NCBI RefSeq assembly: GCF_016100455.1
Contig: NZ_JACFSK010000001.1
Location: 2,411,771-2,475,770 of the forward strand
From: Bartonella sp. M0283
Lineage (GTDB): Bacteria > Pseudomonadota > Alphaproteobacteria > Rhizobiales > Rhizobiaceae
Length of the DNA: 64,000 bases
Reading direction: 5' to 3'
Under the pieces are notes generated by a model that did no database searches, was not told where the DNA came from, and was given only the letters and a program-made list of their open reading frames with translations. Positions within the stretch are counted from its first letter, which is position 1. Every line of letters begins with the position of its first letter. The position numbers were made by a program, and so were the translations under genes. Shown piece after piece: positions 27,485-37,502 of this stretch.

Positions 27485-27708
27485 CGAGTTCCAGATCCTT
27501 TGTGTAAAAGATAAATTCAAAAACGAATCATTCCGGCAAATTTTATCCGAGTTTTACTATTCTTAAATGTCTTCTCGGCTTGTGGCAAGAAATCCACCGT
27601 ATCAAAGCTGGTGACAGTCGGATTTTATTGACTCACACGGTTTAAGTGATATTTGTCAAAAGAAGCATTAGACCGAATTTACTAGCGATCAAAGAGTAGC
27701 CAATTTTC

Positions 27709-29688
27709 ATGAAAAATAATGACAAGCAGAACCAGATGGCCAATGCTATCCGTTTTCTTTCCATCGATGCAATCGAGAAAGCAAATTCGGGGCATCCTGG
27801 TCTTCCGATGGGTGCCGCCGACATTGCGACAGTGCTTTATACAAAGTTTTTAGCCCACGATCCGAAAAAGCCGAATTGGCCTAATCGGGACCGTTTTGTT
27901 CTCTCGGCTGGACACGGTTCCATGTTGCTTTATTCAGTCATGTATCTTTCCGGATATGAAGACGTTACGATAGACGAGATAAAGAATTTCCGTCAGCTTG
28001 GCGCAAAAACTGCCGGTCATCCGGAATATCGTCATATCAATGGCATTGAAACGACAACCGGTCCGTTGGGTCAGGGCATAGCCAATGCCGTTGGAATGGC
28101 ACTTGGCGAGCGCATCATGAATGCACGTTGGGGAGATCTCATCGATCATTATACTTACGTGCTTGCCGGTGATGGCTGCCTGATGGAAGGTATTTCTCAA
28201 GAAGCCATTGCTTTTGCCGGACACATGAAGCTCAACAAGCTTATTGTCTTCTGGGACAATAACCAGATATCGATTGATGGTGCGATTACGATTTCGGATA
28301 ATACCGACCAGTGTGCACGTTTTGAAGCCTGTCAATGGAATACAATCAAGGTTGACGGGCACGATCAGGATGCAATTGCCAAAGCAATCGAAAAAGCCAA
28401 AACCTCCGACAAACCGACATTGATTTCGTGCCGGACAACAATCGGTTTCGGCTCTCCGCACAAAGCGGGAACCAATAAGGCTCATGGGTCGCCGCTCGGC
28501 AAGGAAGAAGTTGCCGAGACACGTAAATCGCTCGGCTGGGAAAGCGAGCCTTTCGTTATTCCTGCCGAGATTCTCGACAACTGGCGGCTTGCCGGTCTCA
28601 ATGCTGCAAAAAAGCGTCAGGAATGGGATAAAAAGCTTGATGCCCTCGATCCGCAAAAACGTGCCGAATTCGAACGTTTAATGCGTGGTGACCTGCCCGG
28701 CAATTTCGATAGCGTTATTAATGACTACAAAAAGAAACTTGCTGCCGACCAGCCGAAAGTTGCAACACGTGTTGCCTCGCAAATGGCGCTTGAAGTTATC
28801 AACGGGGCGGTTGGCGAAACAATCGGTGGATCAGCCGATTTGACAGGCTCCAATAACACCAAAACAAGCCAGACCAATGATATTACACCGGAAGATTTTT
28901 CAGGTCGTTATATCCATTATGGTATTCGCGAACATGCCATGGCCGCGATTATGAACGGCTTGTCACTTTATGGTGGTATCATTCCCTATTCGGGAACTTT
29001 CTTGTGCTTTTCCGACTATGCCCGTCCGGCAATGCGGCTTTCATCATTGATGGGTATTCGTGTCATCTATGTGATGACCCATGATTCCATCGGCCTTGGT
29101 GAAGATGGGCCGACCCATCAACCGGTTGAACATCTGGCAAGTTTGCGGGCAATTCCCAATCATCTTGTTTTCCGTCCGGCAGATGTGGTCGAGACCGCCG
29201 AATGTTGGCAATTGGCACTGAAATCAAAAACAACGCCTTCGACTTTGGCATTGACCCGCCAGGGCTTGCCAACTTTACGTAAAAACTATGATGAAGACAA
29301 TCTTTGTGCTTTGGGCGCTTATGAATTGATGACGGCGAGTGATGATGCAAAAGTTACGATTTTTGCATCCGGTTCGGAAGTGGAAATAGCGGTGAAAGCC
29401 CGCAACGAGCTTGAAAACAAAGGAATTCCTACAAGAGTTGTATCGGTCCCTTGTTTTGAACTTTTCGAGCACCAAGTAGAGTCCTATCAGACAGCTTTGA
29501 TAGGAACGGCGCCGGTGAAAATTGCTATTGAAGCAGCTATTCGCCAAGGATGGGATCGTTTTATTGGTCGAGATGGTGTATTTATAGGAATGCATGGTTT
29601 CGGTGCGAGTGGTCCTATCGACGCACTTTACAAACATTTCGGGATAACCCCCGAAGCCGTCGTTGCAGCGGCGGAAGCAAAGCTTTAA
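27709..29688 (+). CDS. tkt: Transketolase
   Basis: Thiamine-diphosphate enzyme moving two-carbon units in the pentose phosphate pathway. The N-terminal domain has [10 protein letters not shown] and the diphosphate motif [13 protein letters not shown] with the downstream NNQISIDG. The middle domain shows [13 protein letters not shown] and [20 protein letters not shown], and the C-terminal domain is complete at 659 residues. It starts the tkt-gap-pgk-fba run (33-143-base gaps), which joins pentose phosphate and lower glycolysis; thiN in this window makes its cofactor. Confidence 0.97.
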   Translation: MKNNDKQNQMANAIRFLSIDAIEKANSGHPGLPMGAADIATVLYTKFLAHDPKKPNWPNRDRFVLSAGHGSMLLYSVMYLSGYEDVTIDEIKNFRQLGAKTAGHPEYRHINGIETTTGPLGQGIANAVGMALGERIMNARWGDLIDHYTYVLAGDGCLMEGISQEAIAFAGHMKLNKLIVFWDNNQISIDGAITISDNTDQCARFEACQWNTIKVDGHDQDAIAKAIEKAKTSDKPTLISCRTTIGFGSPHKAGTNKAHGSPLGKEEVAETRKSLGWESEPFVIPAEILDNWRLAGLNAAKKRQEWDKKLDALDPQKRAEFERLMRGDLPGNFDSVINDYKKKLAADQPKVATRVASQMALEVINGAVGETIGGSADLTGSNNTKTSQTNDITPEDFSGRYIHYGIREHAMAAIMNGLSLYGGIIPYSGTFLCFSDYARPAMRLSSLMGIRVIYVMTHDSIGLGEDGPTHQPVEHLASLRAIPNHLVFRPADVVETAECWQLALKSKTTPSTLALTRQGLPTLRKNYDEDNLCALGAYELMTASDDAKVTIFASGSEVEIAVKARNELENKGIPTRVVSVPCFELFEHQVESYQTALIGTAPVKIAIEAAIRQGWDRFIGRDGVFIGMHGFGASGPIDALYKHFGITPEAVVAAAEAKL

Positions 29689-29721
29689 TATTCAAATATC
29701 TCAATTAAAGGGAGAGATAAT

Positions 29722-30729
29722 ATGGCAGTACGTGTAGCAATCAACGGATTTGGACGTATTGGGCGCAATGTTGTGCGCGCAATCATTGAAAGCGGTCGCA
29801 AAGATATTGACATTGTTGCAGTTAACGATTTGGGGCCTGTTGAAACAAATGCCCATCTGTTGCGCTATGATTCGGTCCATGGACGTTTCCCTCATGAAGT
29901 AAAGGTATCGGGTGATACCATTGACGCTGGCCGCGGGCCGATCAAGGTTACGGCTGCACGTGATCCGGAACAATTGCCGTGGAAAGAACTTGGCATTGAT
30001 ATTGCTTTGGAATGCACCGGCATTTTTACCGCCCGTGAAAAAGCTGCTGCCCATCTTGATGCAGGTGCCAAGCGTGTTATCGTTTCCGCACCGTCAAAAG
30101 GCGCTGACCTGACGGTTGTCTATGGCGTTAATCATGACAAGCTCACAAAAGAGCACAAAGTCATTTCGAACGGATCCTGCACCACCAATTGCCTTGCTCC
30201 GGTTGCCCATGTTCTCAACAAAACTGTCGGCATTGAAAAAGGCTTCATGACAACCATTCACTCTTATACCGGCGATCAACCGACTTTGGATAAATTGCAC
30301 AAAGATCTCTACCGTGCACGCGCTGCAGCTTTGTCGATGATCCCGACCTCTACCGGTGCTGCCAAAGCTGTTGGTCTGGTATTGCCGGAACTTGCCGGCA
30401 AGCTTGATGGCGTTGCTATCCGTGTTCCGACTCCGAATGTTTCGGTTGTCGATTTTACCTTTATTGCAAAACGTTCGGTTACACCGGAAGAAATCAATGA
30501 AGAAATCCGTAAAGCTGCAAATGGACCTTTGAAGGGTATCCTCGGCTATACCGATGAAAAACTCGTCAGCCACGATTTCAACCATGATCCACATTCGTCG
30601 ATTTTCCATACCGAGCAAACACGCGTTATGGATGGAACATTCGTTCGTATTCTTTCCTGGTACGACAATGAATGGGGCTTCTCCAACCGTATGGCTGATG
30701 TTGCCGTCGCATTCGCAAAGACGATCTGA
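29722..30729 (+). CDS. gap: Glyceraldehyde-3-phosphate dehydrogenase, type I
   Basis: Catalyses oxidation and phosphorylation of glyceraldehyde-3-phosphate to 1,3-bisphosphoglycerate. The Rossmann start [16 protein letters not shown], the catalytic [12 protein letters not shown] (Cys about 153) and the C-terminal [13 protein letters not shown] are all present; 335 residues is normal. AAAGGGAGAGATAAT precedes the ATG. A terminator follows, so gap can be transcribed apart from pgk. Cofactor preference (NAD versus NADP) cannot be settled by eye. Confidence 0.97.
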   Translation: MAVRVAINGFGRIGRNVVRAIIESGRKDIDIVAVNDLGPVETNAHLLRYDSVHGRFPHEVKVSGDTIDAGRGPIKVTAARDPEQLPWKELGIDIALECTGIFTAREKAAAHLDAGAKRVIVSAPSKGADLTVVYGVNHDKLTKEHKVISNGSCTTNCLAPVAHVLNKTVGIEKGFMTTIHSYTGDQPTLDKLHKDLYRARAAALSMIPTSTGAAKAVGLVLPELAGKLDGVAIRVPTPNVSVVDFTFIAKRSVTPEEINEEIRKAANGPLKGILGYTDEKLVSHDFNHDPHSSIFHTEQTRVMDGTFVRILSWYDNEWGFSNRMADVAVAFAKTI

Positions 30730-30736
30730 CAATAGC

Positions 30737-30762
30737 AATGGGGGCATTAGCCCCCATTTTCT
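30737..30762 (+). terminator. Rho-independent terminator of gap
   Basis: Perfect stem AATGGGGGC/GCCCCCATT, loop ATTA, followed by TTTTCTT, eight bases after the gap stop. Confidence 0.9.
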
Positions 30763-30872
30763 TATTAAAATGAAGGTCTTGATGAGTTGTTTGTCCCAAG
30801 ACTTTCAATAAAACGGACTTGAATGGGCCGCATTGAAATAAAAGCCCGTTCCTTGAAAATCTGGAGAAAAAT

Positions 30873-32063
30873 ATGGCTTTTCGCACCCTTGATGATGCTG
30901 ATGTAAAATCGAAGCGCGTACTTCTGCGCGTTGATCTCAATGTGCCAGTCGCTGACGGAAAAGTAACGGATGCTACTCGCATCGAGCGGGTTAAACCAAC
31001 CATCACCGAACTGAGCAGAAAAGGTGCAAAAGTTATTTTGCTTGCCCATTTCGGGCGTCCGAAAGGCAAGGTAGTTGCCGAATTTTCATTAAAGCAAATT
31101 GTCCCGACAGTCGAAAAAGTTTTAGGAAAAACAGTTGCTTTTGCCGAGGACTGCATTGGCGAAAAAGCAAAAGCCGCTGTCGATGCCCTGCAAGACGGAG
31201 ATATTGTTCTTTTCGAAAATACACGCTTCCACGAAGGTGAAGAAAAGAACGATCCGGCATTTGTCAAAGCACTGGCTGAAAATGGTGATATTTATGTGAA
31301 TGATGCGTTTTCCGCCGCTCACCGTGCCCATGCGTCGACAGAAGGGCTTGCCCATGTTTTGCCGGCCTATGCCGGCCGCTCTATGCAGATGGAACTTGAG
31401 GCACTGGAAAAAGGGCTTGGCCATCCGGCTCATCCGGTGGTAGCCATCGTTGGCGGTGCCAAAGTTTCCACGAAGATTGATCTTCTGAACAATTTGATCG
31501 AAAAGGTCGATGCGCTTATTATCGGCGGCGGCATGGCTAATACATTTCTGGCGGCCAGAGGTTTAAGTGTTGGAAAGTCATTATGCGAGCACGAACTCGG
31601 AGAGACTGCTCGCGCTATTCTAACCAAGGCAAAGACCGAAAATTGTTCAATTATTTTGCCGGTTGACGCTATCGTTGCCGAAAGTTTTGAAGCAAATTCG
31701 CCTAACCATCGTTATGGTATCGATTCAATTCCCGCCGATGGTATGATTCTTGATATTGGTGAAAATTCTGTCCAACGTATCAATGCAGCCATAGATGACG
31801 CTGCAACACTGGTCTGGAATGGACCTCTCGGCGCTTTTGAATTGCATCCCTTTGATGAAGGCACAGTTGCTGTTGCAAAACGCGTTGCTGCCCGCACAAA
31901 ACAGAAAAAGCTTACCTCCATTGCTGGCGGTGGTGATACGGTTTCGGCACTTCATCATGCCGGTGTTGCTGCCGATTTCACCTATATTTCTACAGCCGGC
32001 GGAGCATTTCTCGAATGGATGGAAGGCAAACCATTGCCTGGTATTGTCGCATTGGAGAAATAA
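30873..32063 (+). CDS. pgk: Phosphoglycerate kinase
   Basis: Interconverts 1,3-bisphosphoglycerate + ADP and 3-phosphoglycerate + ATP. The N-terminal domain carries [27 protein letters not shown] and [14 protein letters not shown]. The nucleotide-binding domain has [28 protein letters not shown] and the C-terminal [14 protein letters not shown]. At 396 residues it is full length. CTGGAGAAAAAT precedes the ATG. The 143-base gap after gap contains a terminator, so a separate promoter for pgk-fba is plausible. Confidence 0.97.
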   Translation: MAFRTLDDADVKSKRVLLRVDLNVPVADGKVTDATRIERVKPTITELSRKGAKVILLAHFGRPKGKVVAEFSLKQIVPTVEKVLGKTVAFAEDCIGEKAKAAVDALQDGDIVLFENTRFHEGEEKNDPAFVKALAENGDIYVNDAFSAAHRAHASTEGLAHVLPAYAGRSMQMELEALEKGLGHPAHPVVAIVGGAKVSTKIDLLNNLIEKVDALIIGGGMANTFLAARGLSVGKSLCEHELGETARAILTKAKTENCSIILPVDAIVAESFEANSPNHRYGIDSIPADGMILDIGENSVQRINAAIDDAATLVWNGPLGAFELHPFDEGTVAVAKRVAARTKQKKLTSIAGGGDTVSALHHAGVAADFTYISTAGGAFLEWMEGKPLPGIVALEK

Positions 32064-32196
32064 AATAATTGAGTGGGGAAAATTGCTTTTTACATTTCCC
32101 CACTTGAATATTGAAATGATTGGAACGGGGGTTTGTCCGTTTCACTTTGGATACAAATTGTTATTGTCTGGCTATTAAAAAAGAGGAGCCACCCCA

Positions 32197-33225
32197 ATGA
32201 GTGAACGTCTTGAGGATATTGCAATTGCTATGACGGCAGGAGGAAAAGGTCTGCTTGCTGCTGATGAAAGCACAAGCACCATAAAAAAGCGGTTCGATAC
32301 GATCCATCTCGAATCGACCGAAGAAAACCGTCGCGACTATCGTGAGATGTTGTTCACGACCAAAGAAGCTATGGAAAAATACATTTCCGGCGTCATTCTG
32401 TTTGATGAAACAATTCGTCAAAAAGCCTCGGATGGTCGCATGTTGACCGACATTATCAGGCAGGCCGGTTCAATACCCGGTATCAAGGTCGACGAAGGGG
32501 CAAAGCCGCTCGCCGGTTTTCCGGATGAAACGATTACAGAAGGGCTTGATGGTTTACGGGGGCGCTTGAAAGAATATTATGAACTGGGTGCCCGTTTCGC
32601 CAAATGGCGCGGTGTTATTGCTATTGATAGCAATAAATTCCCGACATGGGGTGCTGTAAGACAAAATGCTCAAGCCTTGGCACGTTATGCCGCACTTTGT
32701 CAGGAAGCACAGATTGTTCCGATCGTTGAACCGGAAATTCTTATGGATGGCAAACCCGGAAATCATTCGATTGATCGTTGCTATGAAGTAACCGAACATG
32801 TGTTGAGAACCGTTTTCGACGAACTTTTTTCTGCTCGTGTCAAACTGGAAGGTATGATTCTAAAGCCGAATATGGTTATTGACGGTAAAAATGCCCGCAA
32901 GGCTTCTGTCGAGGAAGTTGCTGAAAAAACCGTTCGTGTTTTGAAATCGACTGTTCCGGCAACCGTTCCCGGTATCGCATTCCTTTCTGGTGGCCAGTCT
33001 GATGAAGAAGCAACAGCCCATCTTTCGGCAATTAATGCAATCGGCAATCTGCCGTGGAAGGTAACATTCTCTTACGGACGTGCTCTGCAAGCTGCTGCTA
33101 TCGCGGCATGGGGCGGTAAAAAGCAGAATGTTGCAGCTGGTCAAAAAGCTTTTGCCCACCGTGCAAAGATGAACTATCTTGCAGCACTCGGTAAATGGAC
33201 CAAAAAGGACGAACAAGCCGCCTGA
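32197..33225 (+). CDS. Fructose-bisphosphate aldolase, class I
   Basis: Schiff-base aldolase splitting fructose-1,6-bisphosphate. This is the metal-independent eukaryote-like class I form, as shown by LLAADESTSTIKKRF, PIVEPEILMDG and the Schiff-base lysine in GMILKPNM (about residue 223). It ends VAAGQKAFAHRAKMNYLAALG. At 342 residues it matches rhizobial class I enzymes, rather than the zinc-dependent class II form of E. coli. AAGAGGAG gives a strong ribosome binding site. It is last in the run and followed by a strong terminator. Confidence 0.95.
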   Translation: MSERLEDIAIAMTAGGKGLLAADESTSTIKKRFDTIHLESTEENRRDYREMLFTTKEAMEKYISGVILFDETIRQKASDGRMLTDIIRQAGSIPGIKVDEGAKPLAGFPDETITEGLDGLRGRLKEYYELGARFAKWRGVIAIDSNKFPTWGAVRQNAQALARYAALCQEAQIVPIVEPEILMDGKPGNHSIDRCYEVTEHVLRTVFDELFSARVKLEGMILKPNMVIDGKNARKASVEEVAEKTVRVLKSTVPATVPGIAFLSGGQSDEEATAHLSAINAIGNLPWKVTFSYGRALQAAAIAAWGGKKQNVAAGQKAFAHRAKMNYLAALGKWTKKDEQAA

Positions 33226-33252
33226 TTTTGGGATTGGAATTATAAGAGTTTG

Positions 33253-33286
33253 AAAAAGCCCGAAGCACCTGTTTCGGGCTTTTTTA
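33253..33286 (+). terminator. Rho-independent terminator of fba
   Basis: Stem AAAAAGCCCGAA/TTCGGGCTTTTT with an 8-base loop and T-run. Confidence 0.94.
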
Positions 33287-33418
33287 TAAAAGTGTATCAT
33301 ATTTGTTACATATTATCTTTTAAAAGCAACCTAGAAATAAAAAGGCTATTAAAAACTTGAATAAATTCTTCAAGTTTGTATAGATGCTTCAGAGTTTATA
33401 TATACTCGTTTCAATTTG

Positions 33419-33455
33419 CATGGACATGACAGGCGAGGGAACTCAGATGTCCATG
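33419..33455 (+). promoter_or_regulatory. Inverted repeat upstream of the porin gene
   Basis: CATGGACAT (33419-33427) and ATGTCCATG (33447-33455) form a perfect 9-base inverted repeat around a 19-base purine-rich centre, ending 56 bases before the porin start. It could be a hairpin in the 5' leader or a dimeric regulator site. An AT-rich stretch with TTTATATATACTC (33395-33407) lies just before and may include the promoter. Confidence 0.45.
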
Positions 33456-33511
33456 TCACGCAATTTACACCTAATGCTGTCGAGATAATCGATCAGTAAC
33501 TTTTCGGGGCA

Positions 33512-34639
33512 ATGATGAAAAAATTACTTCAGGCATTCATGGTAACTTCCGCGGTTATCGCAATTCAAACAACAGCAGCAAAGGCAGCCGATGTCGCCTT
33601 GCCGGAAGCCGAGCCGGTTGAATATGTTCGCGTCTGTGATGCTTATGGCGAGGGATATTTCTATATTCCCGGCACAGATACATGTCTGAAACTGGGTGGT
33701 TTTATTTATGCACAGGCGAAGGGTGGTGACGATGTTTACGCCCGTTCGCGTGACGAACGTAATATGAAAACCTGGCGCGATGAAGTCCGTGCCCATTTGC
33801 TCGTTGCTACAGCTTCCGAAACCGAACTCGGAACCTTGAAAACACATATTGAGTTACGTTCCGATTTTGATGATGGAACGGATTCCTCTTCGTCCCAATT
33901 GCGTTTCGGTTATATCGAACTCGGCGGTTTGCATATCGGTGTTGATGAATCGGCATTGAATACATTTTTCGATTACTATGGCGACTTCATTAATGATGAT
34001 GTTGTCCTGGGCGGTGCCTATCGTACCAATATGATCCAGTACCAATATGCATTCAGCAATGGTTTGACGGCATTGGTTTCAATCGAGCAGGGTGGCGACG
34101 AAGATACCGACTTCAACGGAACGATAGAAGATTACACCCCCGATGTCGTTGCGGGTTTGAAATTTGAACAAGGTTGGGGATCAATTACAGGTGCCGGTGC
34201 CTATGATGCTGTCAATGAAGCCTGGATTGGCAAGGCAAAAGTCAACCTGAAAATTACCGATGCATTCAATGTCTGGGTTATGGGGGCTTATAAAGACCTC
34301 AAAGACAAATATTATGAAGATATTGATGACGAGGACACTCTCATCCGTGATGGTCGTCGCGGTATCCGTGCCGTTGATAGCTTCTACGGTACATGGGGTG
34401 GAAAATGGGTTGGTTGGCTTGGTGCCTCTTATAAATTCACGCCGAAAACAACAGGTAACTTGCAGTTGACTTATGAAGGCGTAGGCAACACCTACACGGC
34501 TGTCAATGTTGCTTATGAAATGCTTCCCGGTCTTACGGTTATGCCGGAAGTCAACTATCGTAAATGGAACGATGTCCATTCCGATTTGTATGATCAGGAT
34601 GCTATAGGCGGTGCCATCCGTATCCAGCGCGATTTCTAA
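33512..34639 (+). CDS. Alphaproteobacterial porin (Omp2b/RopA-like)
   Basis: Outer-membrane trimeric beta-barrel channel of the rhizobial porin family. The signal peptide ends around TAAKA (about residue 25) and the mature protein begins ADVALPEAEPVEYVRVCDAYG. The paired cysteines (VCDAYGEGYFYIPGTDTCLKLGG) are the hallmark of Omp2b/RopA porins. Alternating aromatic strands run to a terminal Phe (IRIQRDF), the usual outer-membrane assembly signal. Two ATG codons in tandem (33512, 33515) could both serve. The long, acidic extracellular loops are rich in Asp and probably variable between strains. It has its own terminator. Confidence 0.93.
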   Translation: MMKKLLQAFMVTSAVIAIQTTAAKAADVALPEAEPVEYVRVCDAYGEGYFYIPGTDTCLKLGGFIYAQAKGGDDVYARSRDERNMKTWRDEVRAHLLVATASETELGTLKTHIELRSDFDDGTDSSSSQLRFGYIELGGLHIGVDESALNTFFDYYGDFINDDVVLGGAYRTNMIQYQYAFSNGLTALVSIEQGGDEDTDFNGTIEDYTPDVVAGLKFEQGWGSITGAGAYDAVNEAWIGKAKVNLKITDAFNVWVMGAYKDLKDKYYEDIDDEDTLIRDGRRGIRAVDSFYGTWGGKWVGWLGASYKFTPKTTGNLQLTYEGVGNTYTAVNVAYEMLPGLTVMPEVNYRKWNDVHSDLYDQDAIGGAIRIQRDF

Positions 34640-34659
34640 AATATTCCGCATGACGTATT

Positions 34660-34684
34660 AAAAGCCCCTAACGGGGCTTTTTTA
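34660..34684 (+). terminator. Rho-independent terminator of the porin gene
   Basis: Stem AAAAGCCCC/GGGGCTTTT, loop TAAC, followed by T-run; 20 bases after the stop. Confidence 0.94.
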
Positions 34685-36098
34685 TTGGGTATCTTTCGCT
34701 CCATTCGTTCGGAACCGAACTTCCGGACAGGCTAAATTCCGCAAATTGCGAGGGGGAGGAGAGAAAAGACCATTTTTATCGTGATAATCAAACCATGAAT
34801 AAATATGACTGGCCCTTTCACTCGAACCGGATCAGGTCGAATATTTTTTATATTCGCGGAAATAATACGGATGATGGCAGTTAAAGATCGGAAAGATAGT
34901 TTATGACGGTTGAACGTGAATAATACAGCATCATTTGTTCAAAACAATGTTGCTCTTTGAATTTTTGATGGTTCAGTTTTTGAATTTTGAATTCAAAACA
35001 TATGGCTATCCGGAATTTCAATCACTACTTGACGTTTTATGACACATCCGGTTAGTAAAAATACAATTAAAAAATTTATAAAATGATTTATATTCAATAA
35101 AAAACTCAAATAATTTCGTTTTTAGAAAATAATTATGAATAATATTTTTATTAATGGAAAATTTGAATTTAAATTGATATTAAAATTTTTTAATAGGCAA
35201 ATTTAATTCTTTTTAATGGATAATATTTTGAATTTTACTTATTAAAATTCATAAAATATTGCCTAATTGGGATGTTGTTGATAAGAAATCATTCTTTGGA
35301 AGTTCTGTTTTGCTGCGATCAACGCAAAGTCATATCCAAAATCAGCCGGTCCTTTATATCCATGCTGCCCAACGGATTTTATACTAAATATGTCTCTTCT
35401 GCCGCACTATAATGCTAAGTAAAATGTTTTGTAACGAAGCTTTTAGTTGCGGAGGAACAAATTTCATAGAACCTTGCCCGTTGCGTTCAAAGATGTGCCC
35501 GTTGCGTTCGAAGATTTGAAAGAACGTTGTCTTTCCATGGGCATTAACTCTATATCTACCTGTAACGGGGCTTTCAAATAACCCTTCATTGTCGTCAATA
35601 TAAGAAAATATAGAATATCAACTCTCGCGGGGCCGCTCCAATATAGGCGCATAAACCTTTAAAGAATTGGTTGTCCTAATTGCGATTGTGCAGAGTAAAT
35701 TTACGAATGTTGAAGCGTTATAAAAAAGACAATAAGAAAGCCAAAAATATTACAGATTCCGGATTCCGAAATACGACTAAGGATATACAATCAATTTTTC
35801 TTTTTATATTTTTTTGACAGAGAATTGTCTTGAAACAAAGACAAGACCTTAAATCTTATGATGTTGATAAGGGAAATATCAATCATAAATGTACAAACAC
35901 TCATGAACTGAGTGAAATGAGGGAGCCCACCCATCGGAGAGTGGTCATCGAATATAGTTCAATATCTTTCAATCCTGCCCGATTGCTCAAGATAGTTTAC
36001 TCATGAACTCTGGCAATTCCACATATCCAGCAGCGGAAAAAAGGACCGCAAAAGAATTTTCAAAAACTGGACCGAATTTCTATGACAAAATCGGAACT
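34685..36098. other. AT-rich gene-poor region
   Basis: About 1.4 kb without a gene I can support. 35040-35260 is very AT-rich, mostly runs of A and T. A 21-base tandem duplication lies at 35475-35516. A minus-strand frame at 35464-35652 (62 residues) overlaps this repeat and resembles nothing I recognise. The region may be decayed sequence at a rearrangement junction. Confidence 0.55.
35475..35516 (+). repeat. 21-base tandem duplication
   Basis: Two adjacent 21-base copies beginning TGCCCGTTGCGTTC (35475-35495 and 35496-35516), identical at 19 positions. Confidence 0.93.
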
Positions 36099-36839
36099 TT
36101 AGCTCGGGTTAACGCCAAACCATTTCTTGTAGATCGTTGCATATGTTCCGTTATCTTGCAGATGTTTGAGTGCAATATTGTAACGATCAAGTAACTGGCT
36201 ACCTTGCGGGAAGGCTGCGCCATAGCTTTGTTGCTCCAATACGCTCCCCACGACTTTTACCTTATCCTTCCCTTCAGTTGCTGCATAATGCATAACAACC
36301 GGAGCATCAAACAACACAGCATCTACTCCGCCATTGACGAGATCGTTAAATGCCGCATCGATTTCCGGGAAGAGGTGACGCTGGGTATTCGGTAAATGTT
36401 CAATTGCATAGGGAAAAGCGCTTGTGCCATTTTTTATGGCAATTGTTTTGCCTTTGAGATCATCAACGGATTTTATAGTGCTGTCACTGCGAACCAGTAA
36501 TACAAGCCCACCTTCATAATACGGTTTGGAAAAATCGACCACATTGGAGCGTGTGCGGGTAATAATCAGACCGGCCATAGCAACATCGATCTGGCCGATA
36601 TGCACGTCCGAAATAACCGTCGAAAAATCCATCGGTGTCGTGGTATATTTAACACCCATTTCTTTTGCGATGGCATCCCACAATTCTACATCGAAGCCAA
36701 CGAGCTTGCCATTTTCCATATAACTGAAAGGAATATTGGAATTATCAGTCGCAAATTTCACTTCTTGTGCATTCGCAACGTTCACAAAACCTAAAGCCAC
36801 CACCACGATGATGGCTCTAAAAATAAATTTAAAAATCAT
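36099..36839 (-). CDS. Orphan polar amino acid (glutamine-type) periplasmic binding protein
   Basis: Type II solute-binding protein of the GlnH/HisJ family. The signal peptide ends near VANA (about residue 24) and the mature part begins QEVKFATDNSNIPFSYMENG. Other family blocks are VGFDVELWDAIAKEMG, GQIDVAMAGLIITRTR and the C-terminal NIALKHLQDNGTYATIYKKWFG. At 246 residues it is full length. No permease or ATPase gene is beside it: ybgC lies upstream and a gene-poor stretch downstream. It must use a distant transporter or be a remnant of a split operon. GGGGGTGGG is its ribosome binding site. Confidence 0.9.
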   Translation of the reverse strand: MIFKFIFRAIIVVVALGFVNVANAQEVKFATDNSNIPFSYMENGKLVGFDVELWDAIAKEMGVKYTTTPMDFSTVISDVHIGQIDVAMAGLIITRTRSNVVDFSKPYYEGGLVLLVRSDSTIKSVDDLKGKTIAIKNGTSAFPYAIEHLPNTQRHLFPEIDAAFNDLVNGGVDAVLFDAPVVMHYAATEGKDKVKVVGSVLEQQSYGAAFPQGSQLLDRYNIALKHLQDNGTYATIYKKWFGVNPS

Positions 36840-36949
36840 TACCCACCCCCTTTATTAACGAACTTGAGATCACGTCCGATAATCGCATCCTTTCTTTTTA
36901 GCCAAACCCCCGCCGTTACAGATATGGCTATTCCAAAACCAATGACCAA
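36839..36949 (-). CDS. Possible 36-residue membrane mini-protein overlapping the binding-protein start
   Basis: A TTG-started frame just upstream of the binding-protein gene. It encodes one hydrophobic segment (LVIGFGIAISVTAGVWL) followed by a charged tail (KRKDAIIGRDLKF). Its TAA overlaps the next gene's ATG (TAATG). No clear ribosome binding site precedes the TTG, and the frame is open for ten codons further up without a standard start. It could be a genuine small gene, the 3' remnant of a lost permease gene, or chance. Confidence 0.25.
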   Translation of the reverse strand: MVIGFGIAISVTAGVWLKRKDAIIGRDLKFVNKGGG

Positions 36950-37046
36950 TAAAAAATTCTCTAAGACAAAAATATTTACATGAGCTTTTATTCATAAATA
37001 GTAAAAATTTACCATTTCTTCCTTAAAATTCGTTAAATCAGGCTGT

Positions 37047-37502
37047 TTATTTTTGTGAGAGCGCATTTTCCCAGCTTGTGACGAATTGATCGGGCAGCCT
37101 TCTAGGCCGACCTTCGGAATTGACCAAAGCCAGTTGAACATCTGCCGAGACAAGTAATAAGTCGTTGCAAATAATTTCCTGCGCCATGACAATTCGTGCG
37201 CCTGTCACTTTTGTTATCTTCGTCCGTATATCAAGTATATCGTCAAACCGGGCAGATTTATGGTAGTTGACGGTTATTTTATGGACAACCCAACCTAATT
37301 TTTCGTTTTCTTCTTTGTCGTGCGGTTGTTGATGTTGAACGCTGCTCAATCTTATAAATTCCGATCTCCCGCGTTCAAAAAATTCCAGATAACGGGCATG
37401 GTAAACGACGCCGGTAAAATCGGTATCAGCATAATAAACACGGGCGAAAAGGTGGTGCACATTACCAATAAATTCGCCACAAAAAGGAACATTTTCAATC
37501 AT
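37047..37502 (-). CDS. ybgC: Acyl-CoA thioesterase YbgC (Tol-Pal associated)
   Basis: Hot-dog-fold thioesterase of the 4-hydroxybenzoyl-CoA thioesterase type, linked to the Tol-Pal system and phospholipid metabolism. The active-site block [24 protein letters not shown] (given here as its first part [16 protein letters not shown]) sits at residues ~23-46. I start at ATG 37502, overlapping the ruvB end by 8 bases; a frame to 37538 would overlap more and add unrelated residues. Rhizobial genomes normally place ybgC directly before tolQ. Here tolQ lies 21 kb away on the other strand. Confidence 0.92.
   Translation of the reverse strand: MIENVPFCGEFIGNVHHLFARVYYADTDFTGVVYHARYLEFFERGRSEFIRLSSVQHQQPHDKEENEKLGWVVHKITVNYHKSARFDDILDIRTKITKVTGARIVMAQEIICNDLLLVSADVQLALVNSEGRPRRLPDQFVTSWENALSQK

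Noticed and set aside
34821..34850. Possible TPP riboswitch-like segment (GAACCGGATCAGGTCG)
   Set aside because: Only a short resemblance; the other conserved TPP boxes and a downstream thiamine gene are missing.
35464..35652. 62-residue minus-strand frame in the AT-rich desert
   Set aside because: Encodes the tandem repeat in part, no recognisable domain, in a degraded-looking region; kept only as part of the regional finding.
34685..36098. Replication origin in the AT-rich desert
   Set aside because: AT-rich, but no DnaA-box clusters and none of the usual origin neighbour genes.
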